From Archaeoglobaceae archaeon (lineage in GTDB: Archaea > Halobacteriota > Archaeoglobi > Archaeoglobales > Archaeoglobaceae): a stretch of DNA of 40,594 nucleotides. The position numbers and the translations under genes were made by a program. Below are positions 26,121 through 33,577 of this stretch, in pieces. Within the stretch, counting starts at the first letter, position 1. Each line of letters begins with the position of its first letter. The notes under the pieces were generated by a model that was not told the origin of the DNA, ran no database searches, and worked only from the letters and a program-made list of their open reading frames with translations. The stretch covers positions 1 through 40,594 of the forward strand of contig JALWDS010000014.1 of NCBI GenBank assembly GCA_027036775.1, given 5' to 3'.

Positions 26121-27593
26121 ATGGATAGAAAGCTGATATTCAGAATTTTCATAGTGGCTCTCGCAATCCTTTTGAGGTTTTACGATTTGGGAAAGGCTCC
26201 ACTGTTTTTCGACGAGAGCGTTCACACCGTTTTCGTTGACGACGTTTTGAATTGGAAATACAGTTACGATCCCGCTTTCCACGGCCCCCTCCTCTTCTAC
26301 CTAACCGCCTGTGTAGTCAGCTTGTTTGGTAAGAGCGAGTTCACTTACAGAATAGTCCCAGCTCTTTTCGGTGTTTTAACCGTTCTACTCCTCTTCAAGT
26401 TTGAGAGGTTTGTGGGGGAGAGGGGAGCAAACTACTCCGCTCTGCTCGTTGCGGTATCTCCAATCATAGTCAACTACTCAAGGTTCTTCAGGAACGACAG
26501 TCAAATTCTGTTCTTCACGTTGGCTTTCGTTTACTTCACCTTCAGCTACCTTAAAGACAAAAGGTGGTATCAGCTCCTGCTGGCATCAGTTTCTCTATCA
26601 CTCTTCGCCTGCTCGAAGGAGAACTTCTACCCCATCGCGTTCCTCATGCTGATATACTTCGCCTTCGACTTCAGGAAGTTCAGGTTGAAAGACTTGGCTT
26701 TGGCCGTTCTGGCATTCCTCATCATATACGTTGCCGTTTATTCGAACTTCTTCACGAACCTCAAGCCTTTCACGAGCTTCAACGATCTGCCTATCGTGAG
26801 GGCGATAGAGTATTGGAAGCACCAGCACGAAATAGCGAGGATCGGTGGGCCTTGGTGGTATTACATACCCCTCCTACTTCTCTACGACCTCCCCGTTTTC
26901 TTCATCGGTATATACACTGTTGCCAAGTGGATTTACGGAAAGGAGAACGACTTCAAGGCCTTTCTGATATACTGGTTTTTGATGAGCTTGACTTTCTACT
27001 CCTACGTTCAGGAGAAGGTTCCGTGGCTCACGGTTCACATAGAGTTACCTCTCTACGTCATCGCGGGAGTTGGTTTGAGCGAAGTTCGAAACGACCTCCG
27101 CAGACGTATTCTGTTGATCCTAACGTTCGCCTTCCTTCTTTACTCGTGCGTCAATCTCAACATAGTAAATCCGACGAATCCGGCGGAGCCAGCTTTGTAT
27201 CTACCGACGTGCATGGACGTTAAGGACTTTGGAAGGGAAATGAGGAGTATGAACGCAACCGTGTGCGTTTTCATGTCCCCCGGTGACTACTGGCCACTAC
27301 CCTGCTACCTCAAGGGAGTCAAAACATACTACTTCTCAAGCTTGAAGGGATTTGAGAGTTCCGTAAGGTATTACGGGTGCAACGTGATCGTGGCGAATCA
27401 AACCAACGCAAAGGTTATTGAGGGTAAAATTCACTACAAGAAAAAATTTGAAGTTTGCATCAGGAGTTGGACTTCTTACACATACGAGAGTCTGAATCCC
27501 GTTAGAATTTTAGAGTTTCTGATATTTAGAAGACCGATGGGCACGGTCAACTACTTCAACCACACCGTGTTCCTGACCTCCTCCCCACCCTAA
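26121..27593 (+). CDS. Agl23-like membrane glycosyltransferase (GT39/PMT_2-like)
   Basis: Polytopic membrane protein, 490 aa, with about ten hydrophobic segments and a C-terminal soluble part. The N-terminal loop ILLRFYDLGKAPLFFDESVHTVFVDDVL carries the catalytic-type Asp-Glu of dolichyl-phosphate-sugar transferases, followed by DPAFHGPLLFYLT, as in the archaeal family named flippase activity-associated protein Agl23. It probably moves a sugar from a lipid carrier outside the membrane, perhaps in N-glycosylation (inference). The last codons (TSSPP) and the stop lie inside the first hairpin of the IS605-like remnant that starts near 27579, so the natural C-terminus may have been replaced. TATA-like AAAATATT at 26091-26098 may give it its own promoter. 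Confidence 0.8.
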   Translation: MDRKLIFRIFIVALAILLRFYDLGKAPLFFDESVHTVFVDDVLNWKYSYDPAFHGPLLFYLTACVVSLFGKSEFTYRIVPALFGVLTVLLLFKFERFVGERGANYSALLVAVSPIIVNYSRFFRNDSQILFFTLAFVYFTFSYLKDKRWYQLLLASVSLSLFACSKENFYPIAFLMLIYFAFDFRKFRLKDLALAVLAFLIIYVAVYSNFFTNLKPFTSFNDLPIVRAIEYWKHQHEIARIGGPWWYYIPLLLLYDLPVFFIGIYTVAKWIYGKENDFKAFLIYWFLMSLTFYSYVQEKVPWLTVHIELPLYVIAGVGLSEVRNDLRRRILLILTFAFLLYSCVNLNIVNPTNPAEPALYLPTCMDVKDFGREMRSMNATVCVFMSPGDYWPLPCYLKGVKTYYFSSLKGFESSVRYYGCNVIVANQTNAKVIEGKIHYKKKFEVCIRSWTSYTYESLNPVRILEFLIFRRPMGTVNYFNHTVFLTSSPP

Positions 27594-27780
27594 AGGGCGA
27601 GGGTTCCCCACAGGGGAACCGGCTCACGTCCGTCTCACGACGGCGTCATCGGCTTCGGTTGGTGTCATTGGGCCGGGTCAGAGCGACCCTCTAAGGAGGT
27701 ATGAAGATGGGGGAGAATAAAAACATTTCGGAAAGAGCGGGCTTTCCTCCCAGCCTTGAAAGGCGAGGCTTCCAGCCCGC
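27579..27780 (+). mobile_element. IS200/IS605-like structured remnant, possible omegaRNA-type sequence
   Basis: Two related hairpin ends bracket about 200 bp: copy A at 27579-27606 and copy B at 27746-27773. Both have the form CCTCCC..CCT..AAGG..CGAGG.TTCC, and the inner stems differ by a compensatory exchange (CCCT/AGGG in A, GCCT/AGGC in B). Copy B is enclosed by GCGGGCT/AGCCCGC (27738-27744 and 27774-27780). Between them are GGTTCCCC/GGGGAACC (27602-27620), CCGTC/GACGG (27630-27643) and GGGTC/GACCC (27675-27689). Such GC-rich ends are typical of archaeal IS605/IS1341 elements, whose right ends encode TnpB guide RNAs. No tnpA or tnpB remains. A tiny ORF with a Shine-Dalgarno (AGGAGGT, ATG 27707, stop 27796) is also present. 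Confidence 0.5.
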
Positions 27781-27800
27781 AAACTCTGGGAGGTGATGGG

Positions 27801-28985
27801 ATGGATTGGGAGGTTTTCGAGGTTGAAAGTCTTACGAGAACCGCTAAGATCGAGAGGGGTAGGTTGAAAATCCTTGAAGGCTGGAAGGAAAGGAGGGTGG
27901 GGGTTAGGGTTGTAGAGAACGGAAGGGTAGGTTTCGTCACGTCAAACGAATTCAGCAAGGATTTAATTGAAGAGGCCTTGAAGTTGGCAAAGATTTCAGA
28001 GGAGAAGCTCGATAGGTTTCCCAAGGGCGAATTCACGAAGGTTGAGGGGATATACGACAGGAGGATCGAGAACCTACGTCCGGAGGACATTAGAGAATTC
28101 GTCGATGAAATGGTTAACTCCGCTTTAAGCTACAGGGTGAATCCGTCTCAGGGGGAGGTAGAGCTTACTGTGGAGAGAGTCAGAATTGTAAACTCCTTAG
28201 GAACAGACATGGAATACAAGTCAACATACTGTTCCGCATACTTGGAGTGCGTTTGCGACGGTTCGAGCGGTTTTGAAGTCGAAGAGAGCAGGAGTTTGAT
28301 CGACTTCGAAGGTGTGGGAAGAAAGGCTGGAGAGTTGGCAGTTGCTTCTAAAAATCCCGAAAAGATAGAAGGGATGTATAACGTCGTTCTATCCCCCATA
28401 GCGGTTCATCAAATTCTAAGTTACACCCTCTATCCAGCCATTACGTTGGAAAACGTTTTGAAGGGTAAGAGTCCACTAACGGATTTGGGGAAGAACTACT
28501 TGGGTAACCTAACTCTTGTAGACGACGGAACGTTGGCGGGAGGTCTCTTCACGTCCCCCTTTGACGACGAGGGTGTTGGAACTAAGAGGAAGGTCGTATT
28601 CGATAGGGGGGTCCTTAGGACATACCTGACCGACTTCAGACACGCTTTAATAGCAAACGTTTCACCCACTGGCAACTGCATCAGAGGTGACGACCTCTAT
28701 CCGAGAACTTCTCCAACGAACGTCGTCCTCGAGTTCGACGAGGTTGCACAGCTTGAAGGTGTTTACGTTCATTCCCTAATTGGTGCCCACACCTCCAATC
28801 CCGTTAGCGGTGACTTCAGCTTGGAAACTATGAACGCCTTCTTGGGAGACAAACCCGTTAGGGCCATGATATACGGAAACGTTTACGATCTGATCAAGAA
28901 GATTACAGCGTTCGGAAGGGACGTTAGACAGGTCGAAAACACCGTTACGCCTTCGATAGAGTTTGAAGAAGTTAAACTCGTCTAA
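27801..28985 (+). CDS. pmbA: PmbA/TldE-type subunit of the TldD-PmbA metalloprotease family
   Basis: 394 aa of the TldD/PmbA fold: an N-terminal domain (RTAKIERGRLKILEGWKERRVGVRVV) and a C-terminal domain with GLFTSPFDDEGVGTKRKVVFDRGVLRTYLTDFRHA, NVVLE and HTSNPVSGDFSLE. The HExxxH zinc motif of TldD is absent, which fits the inactive PmbA/TldE partner. The bacterial pair degrades unstructured peptides and matures small modified peptides. The TldD partner is not in the window. ATG 27801 follows GGAGGTGAT at 27789-27797 at good spacing. The 45 nt of open frame before it belongs to the IS605-like remnant. The remnant may supply the promoter or ribosome binding site. Confidence 0.9.
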   Translation: MDWEVFEVESLTRTAKIERGRLKILEGWKERRVGVRVVENGRVGFVTSNEFSKDLIEEALKLAKISEEKLDRFPKGEFTKVEGIYDRRIENLRPEDIREFVDEMVNSALSYRVNPSQGEVELTVERVRIVNSLGTDMEYKSTYCSAYLECVCDGSSGFEVEESRSLIDFEGVGRKAGELAVASKNPEKIEGMYNVVLSPIAVHQILSYTLYPAITLENVLKGKSPLTDLGKNYLGNLTLVDDGTLAGGLFTSPFDDEGVGTKRKVVFDRGVLRTYLTDFRHALIANVSPTGNCIRGDDLYPRTSPTNVVLEFDEVAQLEGVYVHSLIGAHTSNPVSGDFSLETMNAFLGDKPVRAMIYGNVYDLIKKITAFGRDVRQVENTVTPSIEFEEVKLV

Positions 28986-29017
28986 TTTTATGAAAATATC
29001 GGATTTAAGCGAAAGGT

Positions 29018-29025
29018 AAATATAC
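29018..29025 (+). promoter_or_regulatory. TATA box of the RNase P RNA gene
   Basis: AAATATAC, preceded by the BRE-like GCGAAAGG, is centred 25 nt before 29047, the first base of the P1 helix of the RNase P RNA. The closer TATATA at 29040-29045 is too near to direct that start. Confidence 0.6.
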
Positions 29026-29046
29026 GTCCTTTGACAACTATATATT

Positions 29047-29299
29047 GGGGAGTGGCGGTGGGCGGCTGTCCGAGAGGAGGAAAGTCCCCCCACCGATAAA
29101 AGGCGGACCCCCGCAAGGGGGTGTGCCGAGAGGCACGGCAACGGCACAGAAACGATACCCGCTTGGGGAAACGCGAGGACGCCGAGAGGCCGAGGTCACC
29201 CAAGCGGGATGAAACGGCCGTCCCCGCCGGTGCAAGGCTGTAAGCCGCTTAGACCAATGCCGCCGAGAAACAGAAGGGGGCTTACTACCGCCACTCCCC
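29047..29299 (+). ncRNA. rnpB: RNase P RNA, archaeal
   Basis: Catalytic RNA that matures tRNA 5' ends. A perfect 13-bp P1 helix joins GGGGAGTGGCGGT (29047-29059) with ACCGCCACTCCCC (29287-29299). The universal element GAGGAAAGTCC is at 29077-29087, ACAGAAA at 29146-29152, AGACCAATGCCGCC near 29251 and the 3' element GGGGGCTTACT at 29276-29286. Several GC-rich stems with GNRA/GCAA-type loops (for example CCCCCGCAAGGGGG at 29108-29121) fill the body. Length (253 nt) is at the short side of archaeal type A RNAs. The last 15 nt are also the antisense 3' end of the epimerase gene. Confidence 0.95.
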
Positions 29300-30217
29300 A
29301 CCAATCTCCTCAAGTAAATCCCTTACCGCCATTCTTACCGCTTGCTCCGAATTGTATCTCGGTTTCCATCCCAGAGATTTTAACCTTTCAATTGAAAGCA
29401 ACATCACCGGAACGTCGCCTTTCCAACCCCTATCTCCACCGGTGAATTTAAACTTGGGGTTCAAACCCATCTCCTCGCAGACTATTTCCGCAATCCTCTT
29501 AACCTTTATCTGATCCTCACTTCCGATGTTGAATATGTTTATCCAGTCGTTGGCTTTCAAACCGTGAAACATCGCATCTACGCAATCGGAAATGTAGATG
29601 TAGGACTTGTTCTGTTCACCGTTTCCCAAAATCTCAAGCTCTTTCGGATTCCTCTTGAGCTTCATTATGAAGTCGTAGATTACACCGTGATTGCTCCTCT
29701 TCCCAATGACGTTCGCAAACCTGTAAATCCAAGCCTTCATATCGAACGTGTGGCAGTAGGATGAAATCATAGCCTCGCACGCAACCTTAGAGGCACCGTA
29801 AATGGAGATAGGTATCGTAGGGTAATCTTCGGGAGTGGGAATTACTTTAGCTTCACCGTAAACAGTTGACGTTGATGTGAATATCAACCTATCAACTCCG
29901 TTTCTCCTCATAACTTCAAGCAGGACGTAAGTGGCGGAAACGTTGTTTCTGTATATTTCGTCTGGATTTTCGCTCCCAACCCTAACGTCTGGATTCGCAG
30001 CTATGTGCCAGACCTCCTCGATCTTATGTCTTCTGAAAACCTCGTTTAGTTTGTCGAAATCGTTCAAATCCAACTTGTAGAAAACCGCATTCGGATTGAC
30101 GTAGTTGATGTTTCCCGACGAGAGGTTGTCAACGACCACTACATCGTAACCGTCGTCAACGAGTCTATCGACGACGTGACTGCCTATAAAACCCGCTCCA
30201 CCCGTGACGAGTATCAT
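29285..30217 (-). CDS. NAD-dependent nucleotide-sugar epimerase/dehydratase (GalE-like)
   Basis: Extended short-chain dehydrogenase, 310 aa. GGAGFIGSHVVD is the NAD-binding motif, FTSTSTVYGEA holds the catalytic Ser/Thr, and IYGASKVACE the Tyr-x3-Lys pair. YIYISDCVDAMFHGL is the usual segment for UDP-glucose 4-epimerase-like enzymes. The sugar substrate is not fixed by the sequence. The terminal codons (IGGEWR) are read from the strand opposite the RNase P RNA P1 helix, so coding and RNA constraints coincide over 15 bp. The minus-strand TATA CTATATATA at 30237-30245 fits a leaderless ATG at 30217. Confidence 0.88.
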   Translation of the reverse strand: MILVTGGAGFIGSHVVDRLVDDGYDVVVVDNLSSGNINYVNPNAVFYKLDLNDFDKLNEVFRRHKIEEVWHIAANPDVRVGSENPDEIYRNNVSATYVLLEVMRRNGVDRLIFTSTSTVYGEAKVIPTPEDYPTIPISIYGASKVACEAMISSYCHTFDMKAWIYRFANVIGKRSNHGVIYDFIMKLKRNPKELEILGNGEQNKSYIYISDCVDAMFHGLKANDWINIFNIGSEDQIKVKRIAEIVCEEMGLNPKFKFTGGDRGWKGDVPVMLLSIERLKSLGWKPRYNSEQAVRMAVRDLLEEIGGEWR

Positions 30218-30309
30218 GTTGCGGGTTGTAGTAAGGTATATATAGGATTTGTCTCAACACCGCAACCTTAAAGTATTTCGGAAACGACCGATTAAGAGGG
30301 TGGTAGAAG

Positions 30310-30537
30310 ATGCTTCCGAATCAAATGGTCAAATCTCTGATAGGAAAGATGATCAGGGTGGAAATGAAGGGTGAAGAGAACGAACTCGTGGGAGTGCTTG
30401 AGGGTGTTGACGATTACATGAATCTCTGCCTAACCAATGCAATGGAGTGCAAGAACGGGGAAAAGATAAGAAACTTGGGAACGATCGTCTTGAGGGGAAA
30501 CAACATAGTAATAATCCAGCCGATAGACAGGATCTAA
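30310..30537 (+). CDS. Sm-like archaeal protein, SmAP2 type
   Basis: 75-aa Lsm/Sm protein that forms an RNA-binding ring. Sm1 motif: MVKSLIGKMIRVEMKGEENELVGVLEGVDDYMNLCL, with the conserved D-x-x-MN-L. Sm2 motif: LGTIVLRGNNIVIIQP with the RGN uridine contact. It closely resembles what I remember of AF-Sm2 of A. fulgidus, which crystallised as a hexamer. GAGGGTGGT at 30296-30304 serves as ribosome binding site. TATA-like CTTAAAGTA lies at 30267-30275. The winged-helix gene follows 37 nt later and may be in the same transcript. Confidence 0.93.
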   Translation: MLPNQMVKSLIGKMIRVEMKGEENELVGVLEGVDDYMNLCLTNAMECKNGEKIRNLGTIVLRGNNIVIIQPIDRI

Positions 30538-30574
30538 CCCCGTTCCTTCTCAGAATAATTTTGGAGTGTCGAAC

Positions 30575-30952
30575 ATGGATACGAGAGAGGAGATTCTCAA
30601 GATTCTGAAGGAAAGGGGAGAGATACTCCAAAAGGACCTTTGGAAGGAGTTGAACATAGACAGCAGTAAGTGTTCGAGGATTCTAAGGAAGCTTGAGAAG
30701 GAGGGGCTAATAAAAAGGGTAGAGGTTGTGGTGAACGGCGTTAAGACCTTCAAGATCGTTCCCGCTGATGCGGAGGTTGAGGAGAAGAAGGAAGAGCTTA
30801 GTTTGAAGGAGATTCTTGAGAGGCTTGAAGAAGTTTCAGCTTTACCGCCATGTTTCGGTTGCCTTGAGAGGGACTGCGAGGCGGTAAGGTGTTTGAAGCT
30901 TGAGATCTGGTTCTTGAAGAGGGTTTTCGGGCGTAAGAAGCTCTACGTTTGA
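30575..30952 (+). CDS. winged-helix protein with a four-cysteine C-terminal motif
   Basis: 125 aa from ATG 30575, which has GGAG at 30563-30566 (GTG 30566 overlaps that site). Residues 1-62 form a winged helix (REEILKILKERGEILQKDLWKEL, SSKCSRILRKLEKEGLIKRVEVV and the wing NGVKTFKIV). After a charged helix (about 66-88) comes PPCFGCLERDCEAVRC with Cys 93, 96, 101 and 106 in C-x2-C-x4-C-x4-C, then a hydrophobic/basic end. The layout winged helix plus Fe-S or zinc cluster recalls TFE-beta/RPC39-like factors, but spacing is not clearly the same. It could equally be a redox-sensing regulator. No DNA target is visible nearby. Confidence 0.75.
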   Translation: MDTREEILKILKERGEILQKDLWKELNIDSSKCSRILRKLEKEGLIKRVEVVVNGVKTFKIVPADAEVEEKKEELSLKEILERLEEVSALPPCFGCLERDCEAVRCLKLEIWFLKRVFGRKKLYV

Positions 30953-30986
30953 AAAGCTTTAAATCTCAAGGGCCTTTCTCTCTTAA

Positions 30987-32075
30987 GTGATTCGCGTAAT
31001 TCTTCTGTTCGGTGTAGTCAGCCTTCTCGGAGACCTCATATACGAGGGAGCGAGGAGCGTATACGGGCCCTTTTTCGACAGTCTCGGAGTCGATCCATTC
31101 CTCTTCGGAGTTGTCGTGGGCTTGGGGGAACTCCTTTCATACGGATTGAGACTATTTTCGGGATACGTCAGCGACAGGTTCAAGAGCTACTGGAGTTTGA
31201 CGATAGTCGGGTATCTTCTAACGGTTTCTATACCTTTGATGGGCTTCGCCAAAAGCTGGACAATCGCATCCATACTCCTTATAGTCGAGAGGGTTGGAAA
31301 GGGATTGAGGAGTCCCGCAAGGGACACCATACTGTCCTTCGTAACCAAGAAGTTAGGCAGGGGTTTCGGTTTCGGAATTCACGAGGCTTTGGATCAGTTC
31401 GGTGCGGTTTTGGGACCGATTGCCTTCTCGATTTTAACGGTTTACGGTTACGGTATTGCCTTCAAATCCACGTTCCTACCTTTCTTGGCTTTGATGGCCC
31501 TTCTCCTTTATTTAAGGTTCAAGCTACCCAATCCCGAGGTCGAAGAAGTTGGAAGGCAAAGCGCGGAGATTTTCAAGAGATTCGTCGTTTTCGTTTTTCT
31601 CTCCGGATTGGGATTCGTTAACTTCCCCTTATTAGCCTACCACTACTCGAAACGTCTAAGTCCCTCGGTCGTAGCCCTCTTCTACGCTTTGGCAATGGTC
31701 GTAGATGCGGTGTTCGCTCCTGTGATAGGAAAGGTTTACGATTCCACGGGTTTGAAATCGCTCGTCTTGATACCAATTTTAACCATGCTATCCTCCCTGA
31801 GCTTCTTAAACCCGATCGCATTGGTGTTCTTCGGATTGGCCGTGGCCATGCACGAAACGGTCATGAGAGCGGTGATTGCCGACTATGTCGGAGTTGAAAA
31901 GAGGAGTTTCTCCTACGGACTTTTCAACGCCTTTTACGGTCTCTCACTCTTTCTGAGCAGTTCCATAGTTGGATTTCTCTATCCAAACGTTTTGGCCGTA
32001 GTTGTGTTCGTTGCGATCGTCGAGACTTTGGGGACTTTATACGCCCTTAGTATGTTAAAAGATGGCTCCGAGTAG
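30987..32075 (+). CDS. major facilitator superfamily transporter
   Basis: 362-aa polytopic membrane protein with about 11-12 hydrophobic helices. The MFS loop 2-3 signature is present as GYVSDRFKSYWSLTIVGY, and VERVGKGLRSPARDTILSFV matches a subgroup of prokaryotic MFS proteins of unknown substrate. The GTG start at 30987 has no Shine-Dalgarno, but TTTAAAT at 30959-30965 is 25 nt upstream, consistent with a leaderless mRNA. The 3' end overlaps the convergent UbiA gene by 21 nt. Confidence 0.85.
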   Translation: MIRVILLFGVVSLLGDLIYEGARSVYGPFFDSLGVDPFLFGVVVGLGELLSYGLRLFSGYVSDRFKSYWSLTIVGYLLTVSIPLMGFAKSWTIASILLIVERVGKGLRSPARDTILSFVTKKLGRGFGFGIHEALDQFGAVLGPIAFSILTVYGYGIAFKSTFLPFLALMALLLYLRFKLPNPEVEEVGRQSAEIFKRFVVFVFLSGLGFVNFPLLAYHYSKRLSPSVVALFYALAMVVDAVFAPVIGKVYDSTGLKSLVLIPILTMLSSLSFLNPIALVFFGLAVAMHETVMRAVIADYVGVEKRSFSYGLFNAFYGLSLFLSSSIVGFLYPNVLAVVVFVAIVETLGTLYALSMLKDGSE

Positions 32076-32888
32076 GAATCCCAAGAGACCGAAGAGCATC
32101 GCAAGCAGAGTTACCTTTCTAAGTTCTCTTACGTCTCCAAATCTCAGAAGCTTAAAAACCGTTAACAAAAACAGGATATCCGCTAAAGCCACGGGGACTA
32201 TGTAAAACACGTCCACTCCGTAATGAACTAAGGGGATCGGGCTGAAAGCAACGGCTAAAAGGATAAGTAGGGCTGAGAGTTTGTATGCGAAATCGACACC
32301 CTTAACCCTTGCGACGCTCCTAACGTTTCTGAGTGAATCTCCCTCAACGTCCTCTATACCCTTCATAACCTCCCTTCCCAAGCCGGAGAGGAAGGCCAAA
32401 AAGGAAAGGACTGCAATTTGAACGTTCACACCGCACGATATGATACCTCCGAAGAGGAAGGGAGCACACATCGTGAAGGCTATGTAGACGTTACCGAGTA
32501 TTCCCGTCTCCTTAAGCTTTAGATCGTAGATGTAACCCAGAACGGTAATCGCAAGTGCGAAGACAAAAGCCTCTAAGGAGATCATGTATGCAAACAGAAA
32601 CCCAAAGGGAGACAGAACTAAAGTCAAGAGGAGTGCGTGAGACCTCTTTAGGTCACCCCTAACGAGAGGTCTGTCGAACCTTTCGTTCGCCAAATCCACC
32701 TCGTAGTCAACGTAATCGTTTAAAGCGAAGGATGAAGCTTGACAAAAGAGGGCGGTGAGGAATCCGAGGATGCCATCTTTTAGATTGGGACAACCTGAAA
32801 CGATCATACCGACTATTACCCCAACGCCATACATAAATCCGTGTTCAAGCCTCAGGAGTTCCCATACCGCCTTTATTCGTGAAATCAT
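32055..32888 (-). CDS. UbiA-family prenyltransferase, probably digeranylgeranylglyceryl phosphate synthase
   Basis: 277-aa membrane enzyme with about eight helices. The first Asp motif is ALNDYVDYEVDLANERFDRPLV and the second is GREVMKGIEDVEGDSLRNVRSVA, the arrangement seen in archaeal DGGGP synthases. These attach the second geranylgeranyl chain to make the ether-lipid core. The assignment within UbiA rests on the NDxxDxxxD-NERxxRPL pattern and size. It differs from the UbiA at 11187-12098. The minus-strand TATA-like AGTTTAAAA near 32913 suggests its own promoter. It is divergent from the LysE gene across 71 bp. Confidence 0.8.
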   Translation of the reverse strand: MISRIKAVWELLRLEHGFMYGVGVIVGMIVSGCPNLKDGILGFLTALFCQASSFALNDYVDYEVDLANERFDRPLVRGDLKRSHALLLTLVLSPFGFLFAYMISLEAFVFALAITVLGYIYDLKLKETGILGNVYIAFTMCAPFLFGGIISCGVNVQIAVLSFLAFLSGLGREVMKGIEDVEGDSLRNVRSVARVKGVDFAYKLSALLILLAVAFSPIPLVHYGVDVFYIVPVALADILFLLTVFKLLRFGDVRELRKVTLLAMLFGLLGFLLGAIF

Positions 32889-32959
32889 GAAGGTTCGACA
32901 AACGAGGCAATTTTAAACTTTACCACAAAGTAGATATACAAACCTTCGATCTCTCGATC

Positions 32960-33577
32960 ATGCTCGACTTCCTCGTCAAGGTCTCGCTTATAAGCGCTTC
33001 AGGTGCTTTGGCTCCCGGACCTTTGACAACTGCAACCCTCGCAGTCGGGACAAAAAACGGTTGGAGGGGTGGTTTTAAAATCGCTCTGGGTCACACGTTG
33101 GTGGAGTTCCCTTTGGTAGTTGTGATAGCCTTGGGTCTATACGCTCTATTTAGCGATCCTACCTTCGTAAAGGTTTCGAGCTTCGTCGGTGGTGTTTTCA
33201 TGCTCTTATTCGGCTACCTCACGATCAGGGACGTTAAAAGCGAAATAAAGATGGATTCGAAATTCAACGGATACCCCCTAATGGTCGGAATTGCTTTAAC
33301 CGCTTTGAATCCGTTTTTCGTTCTCTGGTGGGTCGGAATAGGTAGCCCCCTTATCCTCCACTCGATCTTAAATTGGGGACTGATGGGTTTGATTCCCTTC
33401 TACTTGGCACACGTTTGGCTGGATTACGCATGGTTGACTGCTTTAGCTCACGCGACCTCGCTCGGTGGAAAATTTGAGAGGTTATACAGGGCGATCCTTT
33501 TTACTCTGGGAGTAGTTCTGATAGCCTTCGGGGTCGATTTCATAAGCTACGCCCTCTTCAACTTCAAGTTCCTTTAA
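32960..33577 (+). CDS. LysE/RhtB-family exporter
   Basis: 205-aa membrane protein with six hydrophobic helices. The N-terminal ASGALAPGPLTTATLAVGTKNGWRGGFKIALGHTLVE is the LysE/RhtB signature (APGP and the following G-x4-G). LysE-type carriers export amino acids or related small solutes. The substrate is not predictable. TATA-like GATATACA near 32930 fits the ATG at 32960. The stop overlaps the convergent HdrA gene by 14 nt. Confidence 0.85.
   Translation: MLDFLVKVSLISASGALAPGPLTTATLAVGTKNGWRGGFKIALGHTLVEFPLVVVIALGLYALFSDPTFVKVSSFVGGVFMLLFGYLTIRDVKSEIKMDSKFNGYPLMVGIALTALNPFFVLWWVGIGSPLILHSILNWGLMGLIPFYLAHVWLDYAWLTALAHATSLGGKFERLYRAILFTLGVVLIAFGVDFISYALFNFKFL

Noticed and set aside
27707-27796. 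A 29-codon ORF with a good Shine-Dalgarno inside the IS605-like remnant, as a separate gene.
   Set aside because: Its sequence is mostly a translation of the terminal hairpin, so RNA structure explains it better. It is mentioned in the remnant entry only.
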